Of a stretch of DNA of 8,906 bases, positions 1-6,900 are shown in pieces; position 1 is the first letter of the stretch; each line of letters starts with the position of its first letter. The translations under genes were made by a program, and so were the position numbers. The notes below the pieces were generated by a model. It searched no databases. It saw only the letters and a program-made list of their open reading frames with translations, and had not been told where the DNA came from. Source of the stretch: Candidatus Zixiibacteriota bacterium (lineage in GTDB: Bacteria > Blakebacterota > Blakebacteria > Blakebacterales > Blakebacteraceae); assembly GCA_030604325.1 (NCBI GenBank), contig JAUVWC010000031.1, positions 1-8,906 of the forward strand, written 5' to 3'.

Positions 1-382
1 TCCCGATCGGGCTCTCCACGCTCAGTTTGCCCTGGCGCGGATCGGCTTCGGGCGGCCCCACAAGTGTGTATTTTTCCCGGCCACCGTCTGCGACGTCCTC
101 GAGTGTTACCGTGGTGCCGATGTAACAGGCATCATTGGGGACGTTTTCTGTCTCCAGAGGGCGGGAGTAGGCCAGCATCTCCTCAAGCTCGGCGATGTGG
201 CGCAGCACGTACTGCTGCTCCTCCTTGGCGGCGTCGTACTCGGCGTTTTCGGTCAGGTCACCATATGCTCTGGCCGCTTCGATGTTCTTGCTTACCTCGG
301 GACGTCTTACGAACTTCAGGTGATGGAGCTCCGCCTTGAGTTGCTCAAAAGCTTTCTTGCTCAGGTAGGTCGGCTTTACCAT
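1..382 (-). CDS. greA: Transcription elongation factor GreA, 3' end beyond the window
   Basis: GreA binds the secondary channel of RNA polymerase and stimulates cleavage of backtracked RNA, rescuing stalled complexes. 127 residues are visible; the family is about 158, so roughly 30 C-terminal residues are missing. Residues 1-75 form the N-terminal coiled coil. Its tip carries the family signature GDLTENAEYDAAKEEQ at 41-56, with the two functional acidic residues D42 and E45 (E. coli D41/E44). The start of the C-terminal FKBP-like domain follows, ending at the window edge in the characteristic GKLSVESPIG. The start is the ATG at 382-380, which gives the normal GreA N-terminus (MVKPTYLSKKAFEQLKAEL); a weak GGGG ribosome-binding site lies 8-9 nt upstream. 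It is divergent from the SpoIIM-like gene, and its leader carries a terminator-like hairpin. Identification is secure from motifs. Confidence 0.96.
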   Translation of the reverse strand, partial: MVKPTYLSKKAFEQLKAELHHLKFVRRPEVSKNIEAARAYGDLTENAEYDAAKEEQQYVLRHIAELEEMLAYSRPLETENVPNDACYIGTTVTLEDVADGGREKYTLVGPPEADPRQGKLSVESPIG

Positions 383-417
383 ACGATATGCCCCGATGTA
401 TGAACGAATAACACAAA

Positions 418-445
418 ACGGCTTCTCTCATCATAGAGAAGCCGT
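418..445 (-). terminator. Terminator-like hairpin in the greA leader (possible attenuator)
   Basis: A perfect 11-bp stem (ACGGCTTCTCT paired with AGAGAAGCCGT) closes a 6-nt loop. Read on the minus strand, it is followed directly by a T-rich run (TTTTGTGTTATT). In that direction it has the form of an intrinsic terminator. The plus-strand 3' flank is not T-rich. No minus-strand gene lies upstream within 140 bp, because the neighbour at 523 is divergent. The hairpin therefore sits inside the greA 5' leader, about 36 nt before its start codon. E. coli greA has an analogous leader terminator that produces the GraL small RNAs, so attenuation is a plausible role here. The structure is seen; the function is inferred. 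Confidence 0.65.
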
Positions 446-474
446 ACCCGCGGTTTGTTGTCCGCCGGTCCGTA

Positions 475-492
475 CTGGCCCGGCCGGGCCAG
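475..492. repeat. 18-bp perfect GC palindrome in the divergent greA / SpoIIM-like intergenic region
   Basis: CTGGCCCGGCCGGGCCAG reads identically on both strands. It is partly extended by GGTC on the left and GACC on the right (with unequal spacing). It lies between two divergently transcribed genes, about 30 bp upstream of the start codon at 523, where an operator would be expected. It could equally be a GC-rich hairpin in the mRNA leader. I recognise no known regulator site. Confidence 0.4.
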
Positions 493-522
493 ACCCCATC
501 ACCTAAACGGAGGTGTGCAGCG

Positions 523-1113
523 GTGTCAACGGTTTTGTGGACAGCGCGCCCCTGGCCGTTCATCTGGGGTCCCCTTGCCTGGCCGGCTATAGTAGCTGCG
601 GCAATACTCTTCTTCGGGGGGCTGTTGCTGGGAATGTGGGCCGAGCGTAGAGATGTGCGCTGGGCCGTCGCCTACGGGCGATGGGTGTTGCGCCGGCTGG
701 AGGAATGGTTGACGAGGCGACGGCGCGGGTTCGCCGCTCTGGTGTTGCTTATTACCACCGTGAACGCCGCCGCCGCACTGCTTATCATTATGGTGGCCTA
801 CTTACCGCCTTTAAGCGTGGTGTTAATCATCGTGGCGGGTCTCAACACCGGTGTGATGGCCGAACAGGCGGGCGGATCGAAAGCCTGGCTCGCCCTGCTA
901 ATGCCTCATTCGTGGCTGGAGCTGCCCGCCGTGATTACGGCCTCAGCTGCGGCGCTGGAAGCATCTGCCGCCACTTTCGGCATCTCCTGGTTCCATCCAC
1001 TGGCAGACACGGTCTGGGCCAGGGCATTTTTCCTGCGCGTTACACTTCCGCTGCTAGTGGGAGCCGCTATAATTGAGGCTACCCTCATGCTACGCTTGGG
1101 AGATAAGCGATGA
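523..1113 (+). CDS. SpoIIM/DUF95-like integral membrane protein
   Basis: A 196-residue, strongly hydrophobic protein with about five predicted membrane segments (approximately residues 18-39, 70-93, 95-113, 122-147, 168-191). A basic amphipathic stretch (about 42-69, [13 protein letters not shown]) joins the first two. The best clue to family is [10 protein letters not shown] at 128-137, matching the PHG-x-LELPA signature of stage II sporulation protein M-type proteins. Asn81 and the NTG at 108-110 sit where this family has conserved asparagines. Such proteins are widespread in bacteria that do not sporulate, so the name does not imply sporulation; the biochemical role is unknown. The start is GTG at 523, 7 nt after a strong GGAGGTG ribosome-binding site (509-515). 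It overlaps the next gene by 4 nt (ATGA), indicating an operon with translational coupling. The family call is moderately sure; a specific function cannot be given. Confidence 0.72.
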   Translation: MSTVLWTARPWPFIWGPLAWPAIVAAAILFFGGLLLGMWAERRDVRWAVAYGRWVLRRLEEWLTRRRRGFAALVLLITTVNAAAALLIIMVAYLPPLSVVLIIVAGLNTGVMAEQAGGSKAWLALLMPHSWLELPAVITASAAALEASAATFGISWFHPLADTVWARAFFLRVTLPLLVGAAIIEATLMLRLGDKR

Positions 1114-2627
1114 TCTATTCCAGCCCCGTCCTGCTCTTCACACCCGACGTCGGGGTGGAAGCAGCACTGCTTCGGCTGGCGGATGGCGAGCCTCACTATA
1201 TGGCCCACGCCCCCGAATGGCAGGACTACTCCCGCCTGGCGGCACAACTCGCCTTCGACGTCGTGGTGGCAGACTACACGGTAGTAACAGCCGAAGACGG
1301 CTCCCTAGACATGAAACGAGTCGACCAGCTGATTGAGGAAGCCCTCGAGGCCAACTCCGAGACACGAATCCTAGTCTACAACGTTCCGGGCGAGGACGTG
1401 CTCCACCAGCTCATGACCGCCGGGGTTCACGATGTGGTACGCACACCCCTCTCCGTCGAGGAGCTCGGGCTCCGGATCGATAGGGCCTGCAAGACATACG
1501 CCTGGCTCGCCCAGCGCAACTATTACGTGGGTCAGAGCGGTCACATCTTTCAAGTAGACGATATCATCGGAGCGAGCCCTCAGATGCTGGATGTCTTCGA
1601 CCAGGTAAGCAAGGTGGCACCCAGCCGTACACCCGTATTGATCACGGGTGAGACCGGATCGGGTAAGGAGTTGATCGCGGCTGCCATCCACTACAACAGT
1701 CCCCGCAAGGACCAGGCCTTCATCAAGGTGAACTGTGCCGCCCTGCAGGACACACTGCTGGAGTCGGAGTTATTCGGGCACGAGAAGGGTTCCTTCACTG
1801 GCGCGGTGCGACAGCGGATCGGCCGATTCGAGCAGGCACACGGCGGTACCCTCTTTCTGGATGAAGTCGGAAACATGAGCCCGGCCACCCAGTCCAAGGT
1901 ACTCCGCGTACTGGAGACGCAGGAGTTCGAGCGGCTCGGCGGAACACGGCTGGTCCGTGTTGACGTAAGGATCATCGCCGCAACCAACCAGGTACTGGAG
2001 GACGCGATAGCCAAAGGAAACTTTCGTGATGACCTCTACTACCGTCTGAACGTTGTGACGATCGAACTGCCCCCCCTGAGAGATCGACCTTCCGACATCC
2101 CGTCATTGGCCCGCTTCTTCCTCAAGAAGGCCCGGTTCGAAGAACGGAAACATGTCCAGGACTTCACCCCTGAGGCTATAGAATTCATGCAGTCCTATCT
2201 CTGGCCGGGAAATGTCCGTGAACTGGAGAACTCGGTGGCCCGGGCGGTGCTTCTGGTGGAGGGGGAGTATATCCATCCCGAGGACCTGGCAATCTTCCAC
2301 CGTCCCTCCCAGCGACTGCCCGCACAACCGGCGGAAGAAGTAACTTTACCGCCAGATGCTGTCGTCGAAACCGGGACAGCGGGAGAAGCCAGGGCCGATA
2401 CCATCACAGGCGCTGAGGAAAGTGTAACTGATGAGGGTGCCCACATTCGTGGGGGAACCCACCTTGAGAATCTCGAAAAGGAAGCCATCTTGAGGGCGTT
2501 GGAATCCACTGCCTATGTACAGAGCCGAGCGGCAAAGCTCCTGGGCATCAGCCGACGTTCCCTCAACTACAAAATCTCCAAATACGGTATCACCCATCCC
2601 TCCTGGCGGGTGAACAGGCCCTCCTAA
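1110..2627 (+). CDS. NtrC-family sigma-54-dependent activator with a degenerate receiver domain
   Basis: A 505-residue bacterial enhancer-binding protein that uses ATP to remodel sigma-54 RNA polymerase for open-complex formation. Residues 1-135 look like a CheY-type receiver fold. The candidate phospho-acceptor is D55 in VVVADY, but the usual N-terminal acidic pair is reduced to TPD (11-13), the conserved Thr/Ser is N91, and the conserved Lys is R111 ([11 protein letters not shown]). Residues about 151-395 are the AAA+ domain: Walker A GETGSGKE (180-187), sigma-54-contacting loop GSFTGA (227-232, Ser in place of the usual Ala), Walker B GTLFLDE (246-252), [10 protein letters not shown] (305-314) and sensor [10 protein letters not shown] (365-372). 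After a low-complexity linker (about 400-450), residues 452-494 form a Fis-type helix-turn-helix ([21 protein letters not shown]). The GGGAG ribosome-binding site is at 1098-1102. No histidine kinase gene is nearby. Likely target: the sigma-54 promoter at 3415-3433. Confidence 0.95.
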   Translation: MIYSSPVLLFTPDVGVEAALLRLADGEPHYMAHAPEWQDYSRLAAQLAFDVVVADYTVVTAEDGSLDMKRVDQLIEEALEANSETRILVYNVPGEDVLHQLMTAGVHDVVRTPLSVEELGLRIDRACKTYAWLAQRNYYVGQSGHIFQVDDIIGASPQMLDVFDQVSKVAPSRTPVLITGETGSGKELIAAAIHYNSPRKDQAFIKVNCAALQDTLLESELFGHEKGSFTGAVRQRIGRFEQAHGGTLFLDEVGNMSPATQSKVLRVLETQEFERLGGTRLVRVDVRIIAATNQVLEDAIAKGNFRDDLYYRLNVVTIELPPLRDRPSDIPSLARFFLKKARFEERKHVQDFTPEAIEFMQSYLWPGNVRELENSVARAVLLVEGEYIHPEDLAIFHRPSQRLPAQPAEEVTLPPDAVVETGTAGEARADTITGAEESVTDEGAHIRGGTHLENLEKEAILRALESTAYVQSRAAKLLGISRRSLNYKISKYGITHPSWRVNRPS

Positions 2628-2637
2628 AATGACACAC

Positions 2638-2679
2638 GTCCCGGTCGGAGAGGGGGTGCAGACCTCTCCGTCCCGGGAC
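2638..2679. terminator. Strong hairpin between convergent genes, possible bidirectional terminator
   Basis: An 8-bp inner stem (CGGAGAGG with CCTCTCCG, 9-nt loop) is extended past a T-T mismatch. The extension pairs GTCCCGG with CCCGGGAC and leaves one bulged C. It starts 10 nt after the activator stop codon and precedes the end of the minus-strand gene at 2764. It has no T-run on either side, so it is not a textbook intrinsic terminator; it may act as a 3' stabiliser or help factor-dependent termination. The rest of the spacer (2680-2763) holds only a weaker GGCCGG/CCGGCC inverted repeat at 2701-2727. Confidence 0.5.
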
Positions 2680-2763
2680 GCGCTCCCACACCAGTTGGCA
2701 GGCCGGTCACCCAGGGCTCGGCCGGCCGCGACGCCTAACTCGGTGTGTACATTAAACGGAGCC

Positions 2764-3345
2764 TCACATCGCAGCGCGGATCTTGGCCAGCCGCTTGTCC
2801 AGGTCCTCAAGCCGCTCCGCGACGCTATTGGCTCCGATGAGACCAACCTGACTCTTGGTCAAATACCCGTGATAAGTGTTCAGATCCTCACGAAGCTTGT
2901 CGATGGCGACCCTGACCATCCGCTGTCGTCTCGCGAGTAGCCGGAAAGCCTCGTTACCCCGCTCGAATGCCGCGATCTCACGTTCGTCGGCCCCTAGCGG
3001 CGGAATCAGGACAGGCACCTTTCCGGTACGCCATCCCTCGAAGGCCTGTGAGATCAATACCCAGGGATTCTCTTCCCCCTCGACGGGCTCTTCCTGCACC
3101 ACACCGCTGCCCAAATTATTTCTCAGTGCCAGCAGCCGGGTCCCGGCCAAAGCCAGCACGAGCAGACCGAAAAGCGCTCCGGCGCCCAGGCTCCACGTTG
3201 GCAGCGGGACGATGCTCGACAGACCGGTGGCTCCGGCAAGAATTCCGGCCGAGGCCAGAGTCAGGCCGCCCACCGCTGCCAACTGCCACCGGAAACGACG
3301 AACATGTTCCCGGTGGGACATATCCAATGTCGATGCAGCAGTCAT
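2764..3345 (-). CDS. Unrecognised two-helix membrane protein with helical C-terminal domain, predicted sigma-54-dependent
   Basis: A 193-residue protein I do not recognise. After a short basic N-terminus (SHREHVRRFRW) come two membrane segments (roughly residues 21-45 and 52-76), then about 115 mostly charged residues. These include ENPWVLISQAFEGWRTGKVPVLIPP and a highly charged, probably helical or coiled-coil stretch (ERGNEAFRLLARRQRMVRVAIDKLRED), ending in AERLEDLDKRLAKIRAAM. The topology suggests a membrane-anchored cytoplasmic domain. I chose the ATG at 3345-3343, which follows GAGGGG with about 9 nt spacing. A GTG at 3372 (9 residues longer) also has a GGAG at good distance and cannot be excluded. 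It is convergent with the activator gene, and a near-consensus sigma-54 promoter lies upstream, so it is probably activated by the neighbouring regulator. I assign no molecular function. Confidence 0.8.
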   Translation of the reverse strand: MTAASTLDMSHREHVRRFRWQLAAVGGLTLASAGILAGATGLSSIVPLPTWSLGAGALFGLLVLALAGTRLLALRNNLGSGVVQEEPVEGEENPWVLISQAFEGWRTGKVPVLIPPLGADEREIAAFERGNEAFRLLARRQRMVRVAIDKLREDLNTYHGYLTKSQVGLIGANSVAERLEDLDKRLAKIRAAM

Positions 3346-3414
3346 GTCGGCCACCCCCTCAGAATCTCGCACAGCGTTAACTCCATGGGATATCTTCTAT
3401 TGCCGGTTTTACAT

Positions 3415-3433
3415 AGCGCAACACCCGTGCCAA
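3415..3433 (-). promoter_or_regulatory. Sigma-54 (-24/-12) promoter of the two-helix membrane protein gene
   Basis: The minus strand reads TTGGCACGGGTGTTGCGCT, an excellent match to the sigma-54 consensus (TGGCACG-N4-TTGCW). The invariant GG (3431-3430) and GC (3419-3418) are exactly 10 nt apart. Transcription would start near 3406, giving a leader of about 35-60 nt before the minus-strand gene. An enhancer-binding protein gene next door makes a chance match unlikely. CATGGGA...ATATCTT motifs occur on both sides (3384-3396, and split by 10-12 bp at 3434-3458); their meaning is unknown. Confidence 0.85.
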
Positions 3434-3698
3434 CATGGGATCCCCGGGAGGATATCTTATCCAACTTGTCCTAACTAGTTATCAGATAGGAAGTTATGCA
3501 GTTTTTACACCAGAAGTTGTTCACGCCAGGTGGGGAGGCACTATCGTTCAGGGAAAGATATTTGTTACAATATCGTTATAATGTAACGGAATAGGTGCCA
3601 TTTTAGTACAGTTTTGTAACATGAATCCCCTTCCGGCCGCATCCCCGGCCACATAGCACATGCCGGCACCCCTTAGCATACACCGGCTCACCACTATT
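3434..3698. other. Non-coding intergenic region rich in short palindromes
   Basis: No gene is apparent. Compared with the rest of the window it is AT-rich and dense in inverted repeats: GGATATCTTATCC (3450-3462, arms of 5), TAACTAGTTA (3472-3481), TCCTA/TAGGA arms around it, and the larger palindrome at 3564-3587 described separately. The last 60 bp (3626-3690) turn GC-rich with repeated CCGGC/GGCCG words. It lies between two divergent transcription units, so it probably carries the enhancer for the minus-strand sigma-54 promoter and the promoter of the pur operon. The only good -10 hexamer is TATAAT at 3577-3582 on the plus strand, with no convincing -35. Confidence 0.5.
3564..3587. promoter_or_regulatory. 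AT-rich 24-bp near-perfect palindrome, candidate enhancer/operator
   Basis: Two 10-bp arms, GTTACAATAT and ATAATGTAAC, match in inverted orientation at 9 of 10 positions around a CGTT centre. A third half-site TGTAAC occurs at 3615-3620, 33 bp (about three helical turns) from the TGTAAC at 3582-3587. The palindrome centre is about 170 bp upstream of the predicted sigma-54 start site, a normal distance for enhancer-binding protein sites. It also overlaps the TATAAT at 3577-3582 and could instead be an operator for purL transcription. The structure is seen; the binding protein is inferred. Confidence 0.5.
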
Positions 3699-3860
3699 GT
3701 CCCGAGTCAGAAGTCCGTTGAAGAACTAAGTGCACCGCTCCGTAATTACGGTGATGTATCGAGAGCGCCGAGGCGTCCGGCCAGCAAGGCACGAGGAGGC
3801 GCAACGCCGCCGGTGCGGATGCAGCGGAGGATGAATTCCGACGGATCTATGACTCGGGAC
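3699..3860 (+). mobile_element. MITE-like repeat, family 1, copy A (mosaic)
   Basis: A 162-bp non-coding element bounded by terminal inverted repeats: GTCCCGAGTCAGAAGTCCGT on the left, and on the right the complement of GTCCCGAGTCATAGATCCGT. The flanks ACCACTATT (3690-3698) and ACCAGCTATT (3861-3870) differ by one inserted base and look like a 9-bp target-site duplication. Its left arm (3700-3730) and right arm (3801-3846, 46 identical bases) match copy B, while its centre matches family 2. It has no transposase and would be mobilised in trans if at all. It lies 62 bp upstream of purL, probably within its leader. Confidence 0.72.
3731..3792 (+). repeat. Family 2 repeat segment embedded in copy A
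   Basis: 62 bases match 8795-8856 at 58 positions with no gaps. The segment includes the perfect 12-bp palindrome CCGTAATTACGG (3740-3751) and the following GTATCGAGAG-GCCGAGGCGTCCGGCC stretch. Copy B has unrelated sequence at the equivalent place. Only the left half of family 2 is present here; its right inverted repeat is missing. Confidence 0.8.
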
Positions 3861-3922
3861 ACCAGCTATTATTAATGAAGCTACAAATCTCAGCCGGAGG
3901 GTGTGCCAAGCGGTAAAACGGG

Positions 3923-6900
3923 ATGAAACCACTACGCGCGGAGTGTATCTTGGACGCTATGACAGCAGTGAAGAATGATGTGATCCCACCGGCCCCTCTG
4001 CCCGAGCGCCCCTTCCGACTCGAACTCACCTTCCTGTCCCATGCCCGAGATGGGCGGGGGGAAGCAGTCACTCATATGTCTGCCCGCGACCTGGGCATCC
4101 GGCTCGACAGCGTTGAGACCCGTGATATCTACCTGCTCGACTGCTCTCTCGACGGGGAGGAGCTCGAACACGTCGCGCGGGCGTTCGAGGACCCTGTGGT
4201 CCAGCAGGCACACCTGGGCTCGGCGCCCGCCCGGCCATTCGACTGGGCGATCCAGGTTGGCTACAAACCCGGAGTCACCGACAACGTGGGCACCTCTGCC
4301 AAGGTTGCCATCAGTGACCTGCTGGGGCGCGCTCTGACCGAGGATGAGAGCGTCTATTCGGCCACTTGTTATCTGTTGAGAGGAAAAATCGACCACGACG
4401 AGGCGTGGAGGGTGGCCACCGACCTGCTGGCCAACCCGCTGATCCAGAGCATTGAAGTGCGCTCCTTCGAACAGTGGGCTTCGCAGGCTCCCTCCACGGC
4501 TGCGCCGCGCATCACTTCCCGCTACGAACCTACAGTAGCGACATTCGACCTGGAACGCTCCGACCAGGAGCTGGTTGAACTGAGCCGCCGCAGCCTGTGG
4601 GCGCTGAGCCTGCTGGAGATGCACGCCATCCGGGACTACTGCGCCTCGCCCGATCAGCTAGAGATACGGCGCGGCCACGGTCTGTCCCGTGAGCCGACCG
4701 ACGCAGAGATGGAGTGCCTGGCCCAGACCTGGTCGGAACACTGCAAACACAAGATCTTCAACAGCCGGCTCGACTATGAGGATACCGAGAGCGGCCGGCA
4801 CCGGACCATCGACAGCCTGTTCGATACCTACATCCGGGGCGCCACCAGAGCCGCCGGCAAGGACAAGGACTGGCTCCTCTCGGTGTTCGAGGACAACGCC
4901 GGCGTGGTCCGCTTCACGGAAGACACCAACCTGGTGTTCAAGGTGGAGACGCACAACACCCCCAGCGCCCTCGACCCGTACGGGGGCGCGATCACGGGTA
5001 TCGTCGGCGTCAACCGCGATCCGTTCGGAACAGGCAGGGGTGCCGACCTGCTCATCAATATCTGGGGGTACTGCTTCGCCTCCCCCTTCTACACCGGCGA
5101 GGTGCCCGAGGGATTAATGCACCCCCGCCGCATCCGTGACGGGGTGCACCAGGGTATCATCGATGGCGGCAACCAGTCGGGGATCCCTTACGGACGGGGC
5201 TGGGAGCTGTTCGACAAGCGCTACCTCGGCAAACCGCTCGTCTACTGCGGCACGGTGGGGATAATGCCGGCCACGTTGGCAGACGGGGCACCCAGTCACG
5301 AGAAGATCCTGCACCCTGGGGATGTGATCGTAATGGTGGGGGGCCGCATCGGCGCCGACGGCATACACGGCGCCACTTTCTCCAGCCAGGAACTCCATGA
5401 AGAATCCCCCATCCAGGCGGTCCAGATAGGTGATCCCATCACCCAGAAGAAGATGACCGATTTTATGCTCGAGGCCCTCGAGCTGGATCTCTTCACCAGC
5501 CTGACCGACAATGGTGCCGGCGGGCTCTCCTCCAGCGTGGGAGAGATGGCACGCTCCACGGGCGGTGCCGAGCTCGACCTGGCAATGGCGCCGCTGAAGT
5601 ACCCCGGGCTGATGCCGTGGGAGATCCTCCTCTCCGAAGCCCAAGAACGGATGACGGTGGGCGTTCCCCCCGACCGGCTCGATTCCTTCGTGGAGCTGGC
5701 GGCCCGGCGGGAGGTGGAGGCCACCCCACTGGGGACCTTCACCGATTCCGGCTACTTTCACGTGCGCTACGGGCAGCAGACGGTGGCCTACCTGGAAATG
5801 GGATTCCTGCACGACGGCTGGCCCAAGCCGGTACTGCCCGCACGGTGGGAGCGGCCCGCAAGCCGCCCGCTGCCGGAAATCGCCGCTGCCCCCCAGCAGG
5901 TCCTGGAAGAACTTCTGAAAGGTGTCAATATCGCCAGCAAGGAGGTTAAATCCCGCCAGTACGATCACGAGGTGAAGGGGCGTACGGTCATCAAACCCTT
6001 CGTGGGAGTATCTGCCGACACACCGTCCGAGGCCACCGTATTTCTGGTCGATTACAACCGGCCGGAGGGCGTGGTGCTGGCCGAAGGGATAAACCCCTAC
6101 TACAGCGATCTCGACACCCGGGCGATGGCCATGGCGGTCGTCGATGAGGCGGTGCGCCGGCTCATTGCAACAGGGGCACGGCCCGGCACTATTTCGGCCC
6201 TCGACAACTTCTGCTGGCCCGATCCTGTCGAGAGCCCCTCTACCCCGGACGGGCGCTACAAGCTGGCTCAGCTCATCCGCACGTGCGAAGGACTGTACGA
6301 GGCATGTGTGGCCTACGGAGTGCCGCTCATCTCGGGCAAGGATTCGATGAAGAACGATTCTACCCGGGGCGGGGTGAAGATAAGCATTCCCCCTACCCTG
6401 CTGGTGAGTGCGATGGGCAAAATCGATGATGTGCGCCTGGCCCGGACACCCGAACCGAAAGGGGCAGGTGACAGGATTTACGTTGTGGGCGAAACCCGCC
6501 AGGAGCTCGGCGCTTCCGAATTTGCCCGGTGGGCGGAGGCCACCGGCGGCGGGACTGCCGATTCCTCTACCGGCGGTGCTGAGGCTGGCGGGGGTGGGAT
6601 AGACGCCGCCGTAGGAGGGAGGCCCCCCTCCACCGACCCCGCACGCCTGAACGAGAGATACAGGAAGATGGCCACCGCCATCGACAAAGGGATCCCCGAG
6701 AGCGTGAAGACACCTTCACTAGGCGGACTCGGGGCAGCGCTGGCGTGGATGGCTTTCGGAGCAGAGCTGGGTATAGAGGTTGACCTCGACCTCCTCCCGG
6801 TGGAAGGAGAGGTCGACCTGTGGGGCCGTCTGTTCAGCGAAAGTACCGGACGTTTCCTGATCACCGTTACTACACAGACGGCCGATGCCTTCGAGACCGC

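Noticed and set aside
64..403. Plus-strand open frames over greA
   Set aside because: Antisense shadows of a clearly recognised greA on the minus strand.
2346..2940. Open frames across the activator 3' end and the convergent spacer on both strands
   Set aside because: They overlap the activator or the membrane protein gene in other frames, have low-complexity composition and lack ribosome-binding sites.
3536..3553. Plus-strand sigma-54-like site (GGCACTATCGTTCAG) that might drive purL
   Set aside because: The -12 element reads CA where GC is required, so the match is not better than chance.
3562..3582. Sigma-70 promoter from TTGTTA and TATAAT
   Set aside because: The spacing between the hexamers is only about 9 bp instead of 16-18, and no alternative -35 is visible. 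The TATAAT is kept only as a possibility.
3586..3602. Second sigma-54-like site on the minus strand (ATGGCACCTATTCCGTT)
   Set aside because: The -24 TGGCAC is good, but the -12 part is CCGT instead of TTGC, losing the invariant C. No gene is suitably placed directly downstream.
3660..3875. Short open frames within repeat copy A, with a peptide similar to one in copy C (SRYITVITERC / SRYVTVITERC)
   Set aside because: The similarity is due to the shared repeat DNA. The frames run through inverted repeats and differ in extent, with no sign of coding selection.
3373..3922. Purine riboswitch upstream of purL
   Set aside because: I found no conserved purine aptamer core or expression-platform hairpin in the leader.
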